From the NCBI GenBank assembly GCA_948470335.1, contig CAOKOL010000021.1, positions 1-64,000 on the forward strand: DNA of 64,000 bases, written 5' to 3'. This document shows positions 15,307 through 24,084 of this stretch, one piece after another. Every line of letters begins with the position of its first letter. Position 1 is the stretch's first letter. A model generated the notes under the pieces. That model ran no database searches, was not told the DNA's origin, and saw nothing but the letters and a program-made list of their open reading frames with translations. Origin of the DNA: an uncultured Lachnospiraceae bacterium. Its GTDB lineage: Bacteria; Bacillota; Clostridia; Lachnospirales; Lachnospiraceae. Position numbers and translations under genes: made by a program.

Positions 15307-16779
15307 ATGCGTCTCAGCATCGGTAATCTGCTTGACTGGATGAAACGTAAATCTTTTAGCATCGAAGCGGCCATTGAGGATGATCAGCCGGTGCTTTGCG
15401 GTGTTCGGTATTTACGTGATTATTCATCTGACAAAGATATCAGCGACATGGTTTTCATCGGCTCTGCGGAAGATTTTATGTATCCGTCTCTGCCCGCCGC
15501 CGTGATTTGCAGTAAAAACAATATTATCTATATCCATAACGAGAATCAGGAAACCATATTAAATGAGTGTATCCGGGCTTTTGAATTCTATAACCGGTGG
15601 GAGACCGGACTGCTGGAGGCGGTGATCCGTGACGCTTCGCTCCAGGAGTTTCTGGAGCTGGGCCATCAGGTGTTTCAGTCGCCCATGTTTATCAGCTCCG
15701 CCAACGGGCAGACGCTGGCCATCTCGCCTCAGTATCCGGCATCGATTAATCCGGTCTGGAAGGAACGTCTGGAAAACGGGAATTTACCCTTTGAATTTAT
15801 TAACGGCTATCATGAGAGTTCTTATTTCAGCGAGATGTACGGAAACAATTATCCCAGGCTGAACAGGTCGCCGATCTGGGGAAAAAATATTCTCTTTTCA
15901 AATCTGAAAATCCGTAATGAGCGGGTGGGGTCCGTTATTATCTACGAGTATGAGCGCCCCTTTTATCCGAGCGATATTCATATTTTGAAAACCTATGCGC
16001 ATATCGTTGAGCATGCTCTGGCCCTTCACCGCAACCGCTATTTTGCGCTGTCGGATATTGAAGATATCGTTTCGCAGATTCTCAATGACAATATCAGCAA
16101 CTGGAATCAGCTCAACATGATTCTGCACAGCAATGAATGGATTGCGAAGGGGGACTTTCAGGTGATCTGTTCCTGTGCGCCTTCGGGAATCGATTCGGTG
16201 GTAATCGGGCGGTTTCGGGATGTCATTAAAAAAATGTTCCCGGATGCCTGTGTCGTGTTTCATGACAATTTTCTGGTTACCGTGACCAATAACAGTTCTC
16301 TTTCCTATGCCCATGAGATTATCCATGTGCTGCTGGAGTCCTCCCGTAATAAGCTGGCGTCTGGCATCAGCTATGGTTTTCAGTCGCTGGCCGCTTTGAA
16401 AGCCTTTTATCAGCAGGCGTGCAATGCGGTACGGAAAGCAATGCGGATGAATAAAGATATTGTCTATTTTGCCGATATTTTTTATGATGAACTGGCGGCT
16501 CTTGCGAATTCCACGCCTTATCTTTACTCTATGATTCATCCTGACATTCTGCTGCTGCATGAGTCCGATCAGAGCAATGGAACGGATTATATCAGGACGC
16601 TGCATGCCTATCTGGTCTGTTCCGGCAATTCCAGAGAGGCGGCTGCCATGATCTATGTTCACCGGAATACGCTTTTATATCGTATGGATAAGATCAAGGA
16701 GATGATCTCAATGGATTTATCTGACAATCCGTCGAAAAGTATACTGTTAATTTCCATCTCTCTTCTGACTGTCCTTTAA
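15307..16779 (+). CDS. PucR/CdaR-family transcriptional regulator
   Basis: 490 residues from ATG 15307 (AAAGGAG at 15293-15299); an in-frame ATG at 15289 lies before that ribosome-binding site. The N-terminal and central parts resemble the GAF/PucR sensory regions. The C-terminus has the PucR helix-turn-helix (LHAYLVCSGNSREAAAMIYV then HRNTLLYRMDKIKEM). It is divergent from the corrinoid operon and is its likely substrate-responsive regulator. The promoter and CAATCAT repeats lie directly upstream. The ligand is unknown. Confidence 0.85.
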   Translation: MRLSIGNLLDWMKRKSFSIEAAIEDDQPVLCGVRYLRDYSSDKDISDMVFIGSAEDFMYPSLPAAVICSKNNIIYIHNENQETILNECIRAFEFYNRWETGLLEAVIRDASLQEFLELGHQVFQSPMFISSANGQTLAISPQYPASINPVWKERLENGNLPFEFINGYHESSYFSEMYGNNYPRLNRSPIWGKNILFSNLKIRNERVGSVIIYEYERPFYPSDIHILKTYAHIVEHALALHRNRYFALSDIEDIVSQILNDNISNWNQLNMILHSNEWIAKGDFQVICSCAPSGIDSVVIGRFRDVIKKMFPDACVVFHDNFLVTVTNNSSLSYAHEIIHVLLESSRNKLASGISYGFQSLAALKAFYQQACNAVRKAMRMNKDIVYFADIFYDELAALANSTPYLYSMIHPDILLLHESDQSNGTDYIRTLHAYLVCSGNSREAAAMIYVHRNTLLYRMDKIKEMISMDLSDNPSKSILLISISLLTVL

Positions 16780-16807
16780 TTGCATTTATTATATTGATTT
16801 TCACTGA

Positions 16808-16866
16808 TTTGTACCATATGACGCCATATCCAAACATAGATATGGTTTTGTGCAGTTTGGTACAAA
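16808..16866. promoter_or_regulatory. Nested inverted repeat between two genes
   Basis: TTTGTACCA (16808-16816) pairs with TGGTACAAA (16858-16866), and CCATATC (16824-16830) pairs with GATATGG (16839-16845). There is no U-run after it, so it is more likely an operator or cruciform than a terminator. Confidence 0.45.
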
Positions 16867-16980
16867 TGTCATATTTATCCATTTCTGTCCGGCAGTCATT
16901 TTCTGATTGCAAATTTTCGAAATTTATGTTAGAGTAATGACCATTGTAACGATCACAGAGCCAACAGGAAAGGAACAGGA

Positions 16981-19203
16981 ATGGGGCGAAAGAAAACTTT
17001 GATTTGTATGCTTCTGGCAGTGTGTCTGATGTGGACATTTCAGCCGGAGCGGGCATCTGCGGATGGCGGGAGCATAATGGTAAACGGAGTCAATATTCTC
17101 CAGGCGGCGGATCGTACCGTGCCATGCGGGGCCGGCAGCGCGGTGTATGATGAGGGAACGAATACGCTGACTCTTAGGAATGCGGAAATCGGCGGTCCGA
17201 ATCATGGCGGCAGCGTTCTGATATACGGAATTGAAATCCAGAAAGAGGGCGTCACTGTCAGATTGGAAGGAGGCAATTTGATCGACGCTTATCTGGGAAT
17301 CTGGAGCAGGAATCCGATTGTGATTCAGGGTGCGGACGGAGGCAGTCTTGCGGTTCGCGTGAGTAAAAATCAGGAATTAAGTGTACCCTGCCGCGGAATC
17401 AGCGTGGATTACGGCGGACTGACAGTCCGTGACGCGAATATTCGGATTACAATGGAAAACTTAGATAATATGAGCGGTTACGGAATCGATATCTGCGGCG
17501 GAGATAATGAAATTGTCAATTCTCAGCTCGAGATTACCGGTCCTTTTCTTGGCAATGAAGATCAGAGCGTGGTGGGGATCAATGGTACGGGAGCGAATTC
17601 CCTTACGATATCAAACCAGTCCCACATTACCATGCCCACAATCGGCAGGGGAGCCGACGTATCCGGAAAGCTGACGCTTTCGGACAGCACAATGGAAATC
17701 GGCAGTACATATCAGAGCGGAATTTCCGGCGGAAATGTGGAGATTGTAAACGCGTGTCTGACGGCGTCTGAAAGCAGCGGCCTGGCTTTGCAGGCCAATG
17801 AGAAGATAACCATTGTCGATTCTGAGGTAAATGTGAAGTCGACAGGAACGAATGCCCTGTTATGCGGGAATCTTGAGGTGGCAAATTCCTCACTGACCGC
17901 AAACGGCTACTGGCCGGCTTTATTTGTGACACAAAACACGGTGATCAGAGATTCTTCCGTCCATGCGGAATCAAGCGCGGACGTAGGTATTTTCAATAGG
18001 GAAGGAAATCTGGAAATCACAGGTTCCACAGTGAATGCGGTATCCAATGCAGGAAACAGCGGCATTTTGACGAAAGGGGATCTGACAATCAGCGATTCCA
18101 ATATTATTTCTCCCGGAAATGCAGGTGTTTCTGCCATTAAGGCGACGGGCAGTTTTTCTGTGACGGGAGGAACGACGGAGATTGGAGCGGGAAGCATTAC
18201 CGCCGGCGGAACCATGCAGATCGGCGGCGCCATCACTGCAAACGGAACCGTGTCTTTTGACAATGTTCATGCCGGAAATGGCAGCGTGATCTTTGCCGGC
18301 GCGGACTACGGCGCGGTGGATGCCGCCATAGCCGGAGCGCAGAACCTGAAAAGAGAAGATTATACGAATTTTGAGATTGTAGACGCAGCCATCGGCGCGG
18401 TAATCCGGGGAAAGGATTTCAGAGAGCAGGCGGTTGTGGACGGATATGCGGAGGCGGTCAGGGCGGCCGTGGCTGCATTGGTGCCGGTATCGTCGATTCC
18501 GGTTGTGGAGGGCGCCGATCAGACGGTTGAGGTGGGCGAAGGCAGCGGTATTGTGATAAAGGCGGACTGGGCGTTTGATAAATTTCTCAGTGTGCTGGTG
18601 GACGGAACCGAAATAGGAACGGACTGCTATACGGCCGCAGCCGGTTCTACCATTATCACCCTGAAACCGGAGTATGTGAATACGCTGTCCCCCGGAAACC
18701 ATATTATCGGCATCCGCTTTACGGACGGACTGGCGCAGACTACGCTGACGCTGAAAGAGAAAGAAGATTCGGCAAATCCTCCGGACAACCAGCAGCCGGA
18801 AGACGACAGTTCACAGCCTGGGGATTCGGGAAATTCACAGCCGGAGTCTCCTGGGGATTCGGGAAATTCACAGCCGGAGTCCCCTGGGGATTCAGGGAAT
18901 TCGCAGCCGGAGCCTCCCGAAGATTCGGGAAGCGCGGAGAATCCCGGTGATTCGGGAAGTTCCCGGCCGGAGCATTCTGGAGCTTCGGATAACGGCTCGA
19001 ATGCCGCACCGGAAAACGGGCAGCCGGAAAACGCTTCAAACCCGCCGGCAGAACCGGCCGGGCCTCTTTCTCAGAACCTGCTTCCGGGTCAGAAGATTCT
19101 GGATAAATCTCCTCACACCGGCGATTCGGCACCGGTCGGATGGCTGCTGGTCCTGATGGCCGGTTCGGCAATGGGGATGGCAGCGGGAAGAAAACGGATT
19201 TAG
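16981..19203 (+). CDS. Secreted repeat protein with SPHTG cell-wall anchor
   Basis: 740 residues, with a signal peptide of about 27 residues (MGRKKTLICMLLAVCLMW...ASA). The body is a series of short beta-strand repeats of the type 'I-x-x-S-x-V-x-A' (about 60-480), which looks like a right-handed beta-helix or carbohydrate-binding-like fold. A Ser/Pro/Gln/Gly/Asp linker with PGDSGNSQPES repeats follows (about 600-700). The end is SPHTGD (710-715), a hydrophobic stretch and GRKRI, a sortase signal of the (S/P)PxTG type known for Clostridioides difficile SrtB. No sortase is in the window. The ribosome-binding site is AGGAAAGGAA. It is probably an adhesin or glycan-binding surface protein. Confidence 0.75.
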   Translation: MGRKKTLICMLLAVCLMWTFQPERASADGGSIMVNGVNILQAADRTVPCGAGSAVYDEGTNTLTLRNAEIGGPNHGGSVLIYGIEIQKEGVTVRLEGGNLIDAYLGIWSRNPIVIQGADGGSLAVRVSKNQELSVPCRGISVDYGGLTVRDANIRITMENLDNMSGYGIDICGGDNEIVNSQLEITGPFLGNEDQSVVGINGTGANSLTISNQSHITMPTIGRGADVSGKLTLSDSTMEIGSTYQSGISGGNVEIVNACLTASESSGLALQANEKITIVDSEVNVKSTGTNALLCGNLEVANSSLTANGYWPALFVTQNTVIRDSSVHAESSADVGIFNREGNLEITGSTVNAVSNAGNSGILTKGDLTISDSNIISPGNAGVSAIKATGSFSVTGGTTEIGAGSITAGGTMQIGGAITANGTVSFDNVHAGNGSVIFAGADYGAVDAAIAGAQNLKREDYTNFEIVDAAIGAVIRGKDFREQAVVDGYAEAVRAAVAALVPVSSIPVVEGADQTVEVGEGSGIVIKADWAFDKFLSVLVDGTEIGTDCYTAAAGSTIITLKPEYVNTLSPGNHIIGIRFTDGLAQTTLTLKEKEDSANPPDNQQPEDDSSQPGDSGNSQPESPGDSGNSQPESPGDSGNSQPEPPEDSGSAENPGDSGSSRPEHSGASDNGSNAAPENGQPENASNPPAEPAGPLSQNLLPGQKILDKSPHTGDSAPVGWLLVLMAGSAMGMAAGRKRI

Positions 19204-19281
19204 TGTCATTGATAAACGGTTTTATAAGTCGGTTTTCCCTGCCAGAGATCAGGGGCAGATGATGTTATAAACAAAACAGTC

Positions 19282-19328
19282 CGGATGGGCAGGAAACGGA
19301 GAGATTCCTGCTCATCCGTATTTTTTTC
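19282..19328. terminator. Rho-independent terminator between converging genes
   Basis: CGGATGGGCAGGAA (19282-19295) pairs with TTCCTGCTCATCCG (19305-19318), followed by TATTTTTTT on the plus strand. The stem overlaps the last codons of the minus-strand XRE gene. Confidence 0.85.
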
Positions 19329-20088
19329 CCATCGCATAGATCGGCACAAACAGTCCGCCCAGATACAAAAGCAAAGCGGCAGTTTGCAGTCCGAAAGACA
19401 GCCAGATGTCCGGCGGCAGCACGGAAAGCAGCAGGCAGGCGGCGGGGACGGTGATCAGCGTGACCGCTGTCCAGATCCGGCCGGCTTTTATGATATAAGG
19501 CCAGTTGCTGTTATTAAAACAGATGCCGGGCATATTCATGCGGAAGATGCCGTCGCTGTAGGCGCTGATGGGGTTTTCATCATAATAGGCGGGGAGCCGT
19601 TCTCTGATGAAAAACCAGAAATAGGCGCCGAAGATCAGACTGAGCAGCTCCATAACCAGAAGGTTTGTGGATAAACGGTTGATCCCTGTCTGCTTTAAAA
19701 ACCATATGCCGGCAAGCAATTCCGTCAATGACAGCAGTACGCAGATGCCGAATATGGCGGCATGTCTTTTTTGCTTTTCTTTTCGTTTTTCCGGCGTCTC
19801 GTCGGAGAAAGTCAGCGCTTTTTTTACAATGGTTTCCACCTGTCCGGTATTCATCGAAACGGTCTGATCCAGCTTCCGGCCCTCCAGAAGTTCCGTGACC
19901 GTTACATCCAGTATGTCCGCCAGTGGCATCAGCAGGGAAATGTCCGGCATACTTAACCCCCGTTCCCATTTGCTTACCGCTTTGTCAGAGACAAACAGCC
20001 GGGCGGCCAGTTCTTTCTGCGTATATCCTTTCTCTTTTCTCTGTGCGGCCAGGAATTCGCCGAAAGTATTTTTATTGATTTCAAACAT
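19312..20088 (-). CDS. XRE-family regulator with membrane-spanning C-terminus
   Basis: 258 residues. The N-terminal Cro/C1-type helix-turn-helix (about 10-66, GYTQKELAARLFVSDKAVSKW then ERGLSMPDISLLMPLADIL) is followed by a linker and four hydrophobic segments (about 112-250). Membrane-tethered XRE proteins of this layout occur widely in Firmicutes and sense an envelope or peptide signal. The target is unknown; the surface-protein genes on either side are candidates. Upstream of ATG 20088, AAGAAAGCAGGTAAACGTC gives only a weak ribosome-binding site. Confidence 0.8.
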   Translation of the reverse strand: MFEINKNTFGEFLAAQRKEKGYTQKELAARLFVSDKAVSKWERGLSMPDISLLMPLADILDVTVTELLEGRKLDQTVSMNTGQVETIVKKALTFSDETPEKRKEKQKRHAAIFGICVLLSLTELLAGIWFLKQTGINRLSTNLLVMELLSLIFGAYFWFFIRERLPAYYDENPISAYSDGIFRMNMPGICFNNSNWPYIIKAGRIWTAVTLITVPAACLLLSVLPPDIWLSFGLQTAALLLYLGGLFVPIYAMGKKYG

Positions 20089-20232
20089 GACGTTTACCTG
20101 CTTTCTTTTAAAAATATCTATTCAGGATATGTTTTTCAGCAGCTTATGACCTGAACCATCCATAAAAGGACGCCCGGGCGGATGTCCGGGGTTTTTGGCT
20201 GCCGGTGTGGGATGATTGTACCTCCTGACCGG

Positions 20233-20257
20233 AAAAAAAGCAACCGACTGTTGGTTG
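20233..20257 (-). terminator. Terminator of the small membrane protein gene
   Basis: On the minus strand CAACC pairs with GGTTG (20241-20257), followed by CTTTTTTT. The stem is short but the U-run is strong. Confidence 0.55.
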
Positions 20258-20283
20258 AGCGGCGGGTGAATTGGCAGTTTCCT

Positions 20284-20829
20284 TTATTTTACCGGGTGGT
20301 CGGCTGTAAATTGCTGCAATTTCAGGAATATCTGCTCTACCTGTTCGGCCGGTTTTCTGTTTTTGGGAACCAGGGTCAGCCAGATGGCGGCGGCCAGGAT
20401 CAGCAGTCCGTACAGAAGGGAACAGACAGTGACTGTGATGGTCAGCGGCTTTTGTCCCCAGTCTGTCCCGGAGAGGGCGGCAATTATTTCCGGAAGGAAC
20501 CGGTTTGCGTTTCCCGGATAAACCAGACGGTACAGGCTCAGCAGGTACAGCGCCGGCGCCAGCCGCCGTCTCGGTCCCGTAGCGGCCAGCAGAAGAATCA
20601 TATCCGTGCCCATGGCGGTAAAGCTTTTCAGCGCGTTGTATCCCGTAACGGCGCCGGCGGCCGCTGCCGTCTGACAGAAACCGGACAGGTGAACCGCCAG
20701 GCATAAAAGCAGCAGGATTTGAGTCAGCTTTTTTTTGGACCGCTCAAAACGCGCCGCCTGGGGATATTCCTGATAAAGAGAGTCCCGGTACTGCCGGTAC
20801 TGTGCCTGAAGTTCTTTTGCGTTATTCAT
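20284..20829 (-). CDS. Hypothetical membrane protein
   Basis: 181 residues from ATG 20829, chosen for AAAGGA upstream; a longer in-frame reading to 21006 has no ribosome-binding site. A charged helical N-terminus (MNNAKELQAQYRQYRDSLYQ) precedes about four hydrophobic segments and a basic C-terminus. No family was recognised. It lies between the XRE regulator and the GLUG/LysM protein, divergent from the latter. Confidence 0.65.
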   Translation of the reverse strand: MNNAKELQAQYRQYRDSLYQEYPQAARFERSKKKLTQILLLLCLAVHLSGFCQTAAAAGAVTGYNALKSFTAMGTDMILLLAATGPRRRLAPALYLLSLYRLVYPGNANRFLPEIIAALSGTDWGQKPLTITVTVCSLLYGLLILAAAIWLTLVPKNRKPAEQVEQIFLKLQQFTADHPVK

Positions 20830-21061
20830 GGCGTTTGTATTCCTTTCTTTTATGTATGAAATGTATTTTGGAGTTTCGCTGGGGCTGATTCCGCAACTGA
20901 TTTTACATGTGTATTTTATTATTGCATATTTGGGAGAGGGAAACAATAGGGCGTACCGGAAATTGACGGAAATTGTATCGGAATCGTAAGAAAAACGTAA
21001 TGGCATTTTGGCATCGAAGCGTGTAAACTGGTTGTGAAATATGGAGAAATGAGGCGGAGAA

Positions 21062-22624
21062 ATGGGAAAGAAATCAGTTGCGGCATTATTGCTGTGGGCG
21101 TTTGCGGGCTGGGTGTCTGCGGCCTGTTTTTCAGATCAGGCGCTTGCGGCCGGCGTTTCGGAGACACAGGGGCCGGCATGTTTTGTAAAGGAGGGAGATG
21201 TTTACCTGATCCGGTCGGCTGCGGAGCTAAAGTATCTGGCTGTTTTGGTCAATGAAAACCGGGAGGTTGAGCCGGGCACGTCGGCACAGACGGCCTCTTA
21301 TCTGCTGACAGCGGATCTGGATTTGACGGAATACTGCAAAGACGGAGAGGGATGGGAGCCCATCGGACGGAAAGGATATATGGACGAAACCGGAGCATAC
21401 GTGGAGGGCGGCTGCTTTAACGGGACCTTTGACGGCGGGAATCATGTGATTACGGGACTGTACATCAACCGTCCGGATGAGCAGGCCCAGGGGCTGTTCG
21501 GCTGCCGGGAGGATCTGCGGCCCAGCGATTTTCCCTATACGGCGGACAAAAACAGCGATGAATTTCAGGCGAAAGCGGAGACGGAAATTAAAAATCTCTA
21601 TATAAAAGACTGTGATGTGACCGGAGGGTATGGGACGGGAGCCGTTATGGGCTGCCTGTGGAATTTTTTCCAGGAGGATTACGGCGAGATTCATCTGGAA
21701 AACTGCCATGTGACCGGAACCGTGATGTCCTATGGAACCGGCGGCGGGGTGGGCGGAATCGTTACCACCGTGAAAGACAGCAGTTTCCAGGGAACCGTGA
21801 ATTCCATGGGGGAGGCGGGCGGAATCGCCGGGGAAGCCTATTATATTGACGGGTGTTATGTGCGGGGAGAGGTGTCCGGCAGCGGGAATGTGGGCGGAAT
21901 CGGCGGCATGGCGGTCTGCGTCAGAAACTGTTACACTATGGGAACCGTGACCGGCTATAACAGCGTGGGCGGCATCACCGGCATGGGTGCCTGCATCACC
22001 GGCTGCTATACCCGGACAGATGTGGCAGGCTATGTCCGCACCGGAGGCATGATCGGGGAGATTCAGTCTATGGCCGTGCGGGTGCCGGAAGGGGCGTCCG
22101 CCGCCGCCCGTATCCAAAATTGTTTTATGGGCGGCAGGAAAATAACAAGGGTGGAGAAAACGGATAAGGAAATATTTCAGGACAGGAAAGCCCATAACGG
22201 GTATATCTATGGATTTCCGGGCGCAGGGATCGACCGGGATGAGCAGCGGATCTGGCTTTACCGTTCGGATGCGGAAGCGGACGGGTTTGACAGCGGATTT
22301 TATGACTATCTGTGTACGCCGGTTGAATGGACACGGTTTGATCAGGCGCGATGGGAAGAAATACTGCTGGCGGAGGATGCTCAGTGGGAGGATATCTGGG
22401 CCCGGACGGCGGTCGACACCTATCCCCGCCTGGAATGGGAAGAAGAAAATCTCTTTGCCCGTACCGTGACCGTAATGGTTCAGGAAGGAGACTCCCTTTC
22501 CCTGATCGCCAGGAGACTGCTGGGGAACGGAAACCGGTGGGGAGAGATTTATGAGGGGAACCGGGCGGTAATCGGGCCGGATGCGAATCTGATTGGGCCG
22601 GGGATGGAGCTGGATGTAAAATGA
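21062..22624 (+). CDS. Secreted GLUG-motif protein with C-terminal LysM domain
   Basis: 520 residues, with a signal peptide of about 29 residues (MGKKSVAALLLWAFAGWVSA...). An N-terminal segment common in bacterial surface proteins (DLDLTEYCKDGEGWEPIG, FNGTFDGGNHVITGLYI) leads into Gly-rich GLUG-like repeats (about 170-330, such as GGVGGIVTTVKDSSF and GNVGGIGGMAVCVRNC). A LysM-type peptidoglycan-binding domain ends the protein (about 468-520, VQEGDSLSLIARRLLGNGNR). It is probably held in the wall through LysM. GAGGCGGAG precedes the start. A strong terminator follows directly. No catalytic domain is visible. Confidence 0.85.
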   Translation: MGKKSVAALLLWAFAGWVSAACFSDQALAAGVSETQGPACFVKEGDVYLIRSAAELKYLAVLVNENREVEPGTSAQTASYLLTADLDLTEYCKDGEGWEPIGRKGYMDETGAYVEGGCFNGTFDGGNHVITGLYINRPDEQAQGLFGCREDLRPSDFPYTADKNSDEFQAKAETEIKNLYIKDCDVTGGYGTGAVMGCLWNFFQEDYGEIHLENCHVTGTVMSYGTGGGVGGIVTTVKDSSFQGTVNSMGEAGGIAGEAYYIDGCYVRGEVSGSGNVGGIGGMAVCVRNCYTMGTVTGYNSVGGITGMGACITGCYTRTDVAGYVRTGGMIGEIQSMAVRVPEGASAAARIQNCFMGGRKITRVEKTDKEIFQDRKAHNGYIYGFPGAGIDRDEQRIWLYRSDAEADGFDSGFYDYLCTPVEWTRFDQARWEEILLAEDAQWEDIWARTAVDTYPRLEWEEENLFARTVTVMVQEGDSLSLIARRLLGNGNRWGEIYEGNRAVIGPDANLIGPGMELDVK

Positions 22625-22679
22625 AAATCCCTGCCGGAATTTCAATGCGGTAAAGACATTGAATCCGGCAGGGATTTTT
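22624..22679 (+). terminator. Strong rho-independent terminator
   Basis: AAAATCCCTGCCGGA pairs with TCCGGCAGGGATTTTT, and the stem continues inward as TTCAATG/CATTGAA. Confidence 0.9.
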
Positions 22680-22730
22680 GTTTGAAATTTGTCAGATAAA
22701 GGGGGATTTTAAGAGGATTTCTGACCATAA

Positions 22731-22758
22731 TTTCGCGGATATCCCCCATCTGTGAAAA
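22731..22758. repeat. Dyad, left copy of an inverted pair
   Basis: TTTCGCGGAT-ATCCCCC-ATCTGTGAAA forms a 10-bp stem with two G-T pairs. It matches the reverse complement of 23095-23122 at 26 of 28 positions. Confidence 0.75.
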
Positions 22759-23094
22759 CAAAATATAGAAAAATTTGTATAAACTATCATCTTTTGCAGT
22801 TCATATGGCACTTATTTTACTTCCATCTCAATCGATTGTCAATAAAATAATTATATTTCCTCTGATTCCCGGGGAAAGAACGGGCTGAAATTTCTAAACG
22901 ACAGGAATACATATATATTTCAGACTGCAAAATCCGTTTATTTGTGGTCAATAGTGGTCAGGGAAATCGTGTCTGAACGTCTGGTTATTCTAATGTTTTC
23001 CGGCGTTTCCGAATGTTTTTAAGATTCTGTTTATGGTCAGTTTTATGGTCAGATCATCATTGAAAATCCTTTATTTATCAGGGATACGGGCAAT

Positions 23095-23122
23095 TTTTCG
23101 CAGATGGGGGATATCTGCGAAA
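23095..23122. repeat. Dyad, right copy of an inverted pair
   Basis: TTTCGCAGAT-GGGGGAT-ATCTGCGAAA style palindrome, with 10-bp perfect arms around a 7-bp core. It is inverted relative to the copy at 22731. Confidence 0.75.
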
Positions 23123-23274
23123 GATTACCCGTATTTAAAATTTACTTTGAGGATGTATAAAATCTGACCCGACGAAGCGAGGGGATGCGGAAGCAGAGAA
23201 AATCTGCCGCTTTCAGCCTGTCTGAACAGGAGGCTGAATGAAACCCCGGAAGCAGTTAAAAAAATGAGGAAGAC

Positions 23275-24084
23275 ATGGAAAATATCAGCTTATGGCAGTA
23301 CTGTATGCAGAACGGCAGGGAATATCTAATCAGGCAATGGGCGGTTCCTGAAAATGAAAATTTCGACCCCCAAAAACATGGATTTGCCAGTCATAAGAAA
23401 ATATGGTGGATCTGTGAAAAAGGCCATAAATGGCAGGCGATGATCAGCGATCGGGTCAGGAAGGATGCAGGCTGTCCTTACTGTGCGAACCGGAAAGCTT
23501 TAAAAGGGTACAATGATCTTGCCGGCGTCTGTCCGGAACTGGCGGCTCAGTGGCATCCCGTTAAAAACGGAGCGCTGACACCGGAGATGGTTACATGCGG
23601 CAGCGAGAAAATTGTCTGGTGGAAATGTGCATTGGGGCATGAATGGAAAGCGGCCGTGGGAAACCGGGCTTTAAAAGGCCAGGGATGTCCTTATTGTTCC
23701 GGGAGGAAAGCCTGGCCGGGGTTTAATGATCTGGCTACGCTGGAACCGCAGTTGATGAAAGAGTGGCATCCGTTTTTTAATCAGGGGATTGATCCTTACA
23801 GTCTGAGACCGAAAAGCAAAATCCGTATCTGGTGGAAATGCTCGGAAGGGCATGAGTGGGAAACATATCTGTTTAACAGAACCGCACATCAGAGCGGGTG
23901 TCCTTTCTGCGCAGGGAACCTTTCCGGAAGCAAAGAGGCTGAATACAAAGCGAAAGCGGCGAAAAAAGAAGCGGAGCTTTCTTTTTTGGGCATAAATAAT
24001 GTACAAACTGTGAGTCTACCTAAAATGAAGTATTCGGGTGGGTACACGGGGACAGTTGCTGACAGGAGACAGGGAGAAAAATGA
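23275..24084 (+). CDS. Triple treble-clef zinc-ribbon protein (DUF4379-like)
   Basis: 269 residues made of three repeats of about 70. Each has W-W-x-C-x-x-G-H-x-W and, about 18 residues later, G-C-P-x-C: KIWWICEKGHKW/GCPYC, IVWWKCALGHEW/GCPYC and RIWWKCSEGHEW/GCPFC. Each set should bind one zinc. Proteins of this type are of unknown function, with treble-clef folds related to nucleases but no obvious catalytic residues here. It is the first gene of the polysaccharide operon and overlaps the aminotransferase by 4 bp (ATGA), so the two are translationally coupled. A role in regulating the operon or in nucleic-acid binding is a guess. Confidence 0.8.
   Translation: MENISLWQYCMQNGREYLIRQWAVPENENFDPQKHGFASHKKIWWICEKGHKWQAMISDRVRKDAGCPYCANRKALKGYNDLAGVCPELAAQWHPVKNGALTPEMVTCGSEKIVWWKCALGHEWKAAVGNRALKGQGCPYCSGRKAWPGFNDLATLEPQLMKEWHPFFNQGIDPYSLRPKSKIRIWWKCSEGHEWETYLFNRTAHQSGCPFCAGNLSGSKEAEYKAKAAKKEAELSFLGINNVQTVSLPKMKYSGGYTGTVADRRQGEK

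Larger units (their letters stand above)
22625..23274 (+). other. 650-bp non-coding region ahead of the polysaccharide operon
   Basis: No gene is visible. It contains the terminator above, two related dyads in inverted orientation (22731-22758 and 23095-23122), repeated TGGTCA motifs (22945, 22955, 23034, 23046, and an inverted one at 22722), and a leader hairpin TTCAGCCT/AGGCTGAA (23212-23219 and 23231-23238) shortly before the first gene. This is the likely control region of the polysaccharide operon. Confidence 0.6.

Noticed and set aside
21227..22645. 472-codon minus-strand frame opposite the GLUG/LysM gene
   Set aside because: The plus-strand product has a signal peptide, GLUG-like repeats and LysM; the opposite reading has no family resemblance and runs into the terminator.
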